A DNA stretch of 29,284 nt from Plantago elongata. Lineage: Eukaryota; Streptophyta; Magnoliopsida; Lamiales; Plantaginaceae. The first letter of the stretch is position 1; every line of letters begins with the position of its first letter. The position numbers and the translations under genes are program-made. Location: positions 1 to 29,284 of the forward strand of contig JAYMSP010001731.1 in the NCBI GenBank assembly GCA_036897095.1, given 5' to 3'. Positions 27,888 to 29,284 of the stretch are shown here, one piece after another. The notes beneath the pieces were generated by a model that saw only the letters and a list, made by a program, of their open reading frames with translations, was not told the origin of the DNA and searched no databases.

Positions 27888-29284
27888 ACCGGCCCTTTAT
27901 TTTTCATTTTCTGTTTTACGAGTAACACTCTTATTTTTTGGGGACTGCTCACTTACACACTCAGTCTCATCGTGTGATCAATCTTGTGACACATGTATGG
28001 TTATGGTTATCAGGTTTTTTTCTATTTTTCGACTAATTGCAGATGTGGTCACCAATTCTGAAATCGTGATGTCACTGGGTTACTTGAGCATCGATGAATA
28101 CACAATTTAAACAACACATACAATTAAAAATATAAAAATGATAATAATCATAATTTAAGGTACTAAAAATGAATTTTTGCTTAGTACTTAGAAGAATTGT
28201 TAGAGATTTTGTTTAAAATCTGAACTAATTCAACACAATTTTCTGTCAGTGGGATCGATTGTAATTAGTAAACATTTTTATTAGTTACACAAAGTCTCAT
28301 AAGAGATAGTATTTAGATAAACTATCTAAAAATTGGACTATATTGCAATTTACCTCTTTATAGTTACATTTGGTTCTTTTTTCGCGAATCCTCTAGTTAG
28401 CCCGACCTGGATCCGTTTTTCGTGATATAAATAGCATTTTTAAGACAATTTTCTTCTTTCTCTCTCTTTCTTCCTTTTATTCTTCTTTCTGATCTAGTTT
28501 CTTCAGCTCGTAATTGCTCCGTTTTTTGCTCTTTCTCTGCGATTTATCGTGTTCTGCTCCGATCTTGTTGTTTTCCACCTAAACTTTCTTTCAATTCTAC
28601 ATTGTAAGTCAGGTTGTTTGTGTGTTGATGAGAACATGACTTGTGTTTTTTTTTTTTTTAACATGGGTTATTTACATGGTAACATGTGTAATATTATGTG
28701 TGAGGATGGTTTGTTAACGTGTTAATGTATTGATAAAGATACAATATATATTTTTGTTGTTTGTGTGTTGGTGAGAACATGAATTTCTTGTTTTTTTTTT
28801 GTGAACATGGGTTATATACTTCAAAACATGAGTGATTTATTTGTGAACATGGGCTATGTATTTGAGAATATATTAGTTATTTATGTGTGTATATGGCTTG
28901 TTACTTTCTTTATGCGTTGAAGGTTGTTTGTGTTTTGTGAGAGAACATTATTTATATGTCTGACAACATGGGTTGTTTATTTTTTTGTTTTTTGTGTAGA
29001 AGTTGATGTAGAGAAGCAGAAGAAGGTTAGGGTAGTAAGTCGAAGTTCTTCAAGCATGAACATGTAAATTTAAAAGAACCTGTTAATTAAAAGAGGTTCA
29101 CAATTAGTTTCTATGAGGGTTGAAGTTGATGAAGATGAGGGAAGAGGAGGTGATTTTGAAAAAAATGACCACTATGTGTTATCCAAAGAAGCTCAAATGA
29201 AGGAGAAGACTCACTTTTGTGATGCTAGTTTTTTTTTTTTTTTTTTTTTTATTTTAAAAAGGCTTTAACCCAAAGTATTTTTTT
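27888..29284 (+). other. likely promoter and 5' region of a gene leaving the window
   Basis: TATAAATAG at 28426-28434 on the plus strand is followed about 15 bases later by a CT-rich stretch (about 28447-28600), like a plant core promoter and leader. From 28613 come degenerate repeats. At about 29113-29229 a frame encodes an acidic segment (MRVEVDEDEGRGGDFEKNDH and on) that could be a first coding exon. I recognise no family in it. It is followed by a T run of about 20 bases at 29230-29250. Confidence 0.35.
28613..28980 (+). repeat. three degenerate direct repeats
   Basis: The pattern TTGTTTGTGTGTTG, GAGAACATGA, T run, AACATGGGTTAT occurs at about 28613-28676 and 28755-28816. A weaker form is at about 28922-28980. 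Spacing is about 142 and 167 bases. The repeats lie between the putative leader and the acidic frame, possibly in a first intron. Confidence 0.6.

Overview
This is nuclear DNA of a flowering plant, most likely a core eudicot. The intergenic DNA is AT-rich, the introns have GT..AG ends, the proteins belong to plant families, and there is a nuclear chloroplast-targeted EF-Tu gene with introns plus many small inverted-repeat elements. I cannot name the species. The Stowaway-type element ends would fit Caryophyllales, among others, but this is not diagnostic. No rRNA, CRISPR, bacterial or viral gene was seen.

Layout, left to right. (1) About 1-1423: repeats, including a possible SINE head. (2) 1424-2716, minus: an intronless GT14-type Core-2/I-branching glycosyltransferase-like gene. 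(3) 2717-7012: intergenic DNA with several MITE-like elements. (4) 7013-8789, plus: a four-exon KIX8/KIX9-type gene. (5) 9999-11379, plus: a SWEET (MtN3/saliva) sugar-transporter-like sequence, intact at its 3' end and broken by frameshifts upstream. (6) 12620-14093, plus: a second KIX8/KIX9-type gene with exactly the same lengths for exons 1-3 (101/115/115 nt). (7) 14094-18900: mostly intergenic, with MITEs. (8) 18957-21389, plus: an intronless G-type lectin receptor-like kinase, closely like Arabidopsis SD2-5. (9) 21390-24527: AT-rich intergenic DNA. (10) 24528-27724, minus: chloroplast EF-Tu in three exons, whose two introns carry tandem duplications and MITEs. (11) 27888-29284: a probable promoter and leader of a gene running off the right edge, with degenerate repeats.

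The most interesting point is the KIX pair. Both predicted proteins have an N-terminal KIX fold like that of CBP/p300, no acetyltransferase domain, a conserved WxxYPLYY segment and a C-terminal LxLxL (LTLRL) EAR motif. That is the architecture of Arabidopsis KIX8/KIX9, adaptors that link PEAPOD transcription factors to TOPLESS co-repressors and limit leaf growth. Here the gene is duplicated, with a SWEET-like sequence between the copies, and one copy has gained a three-unit coding minisatellite. From memory, the order GT14 - KIX - SD2-5 matches Arabidopsis At4g32290 - At4g32295 (KIX9) - At4g32300 (SD2-5), so the block looks like conserved microsynteny with a local duplication. The other genes (EF-Tu, the kinase, the glycosyltransferase) are neighbours with no visible joint pathway.
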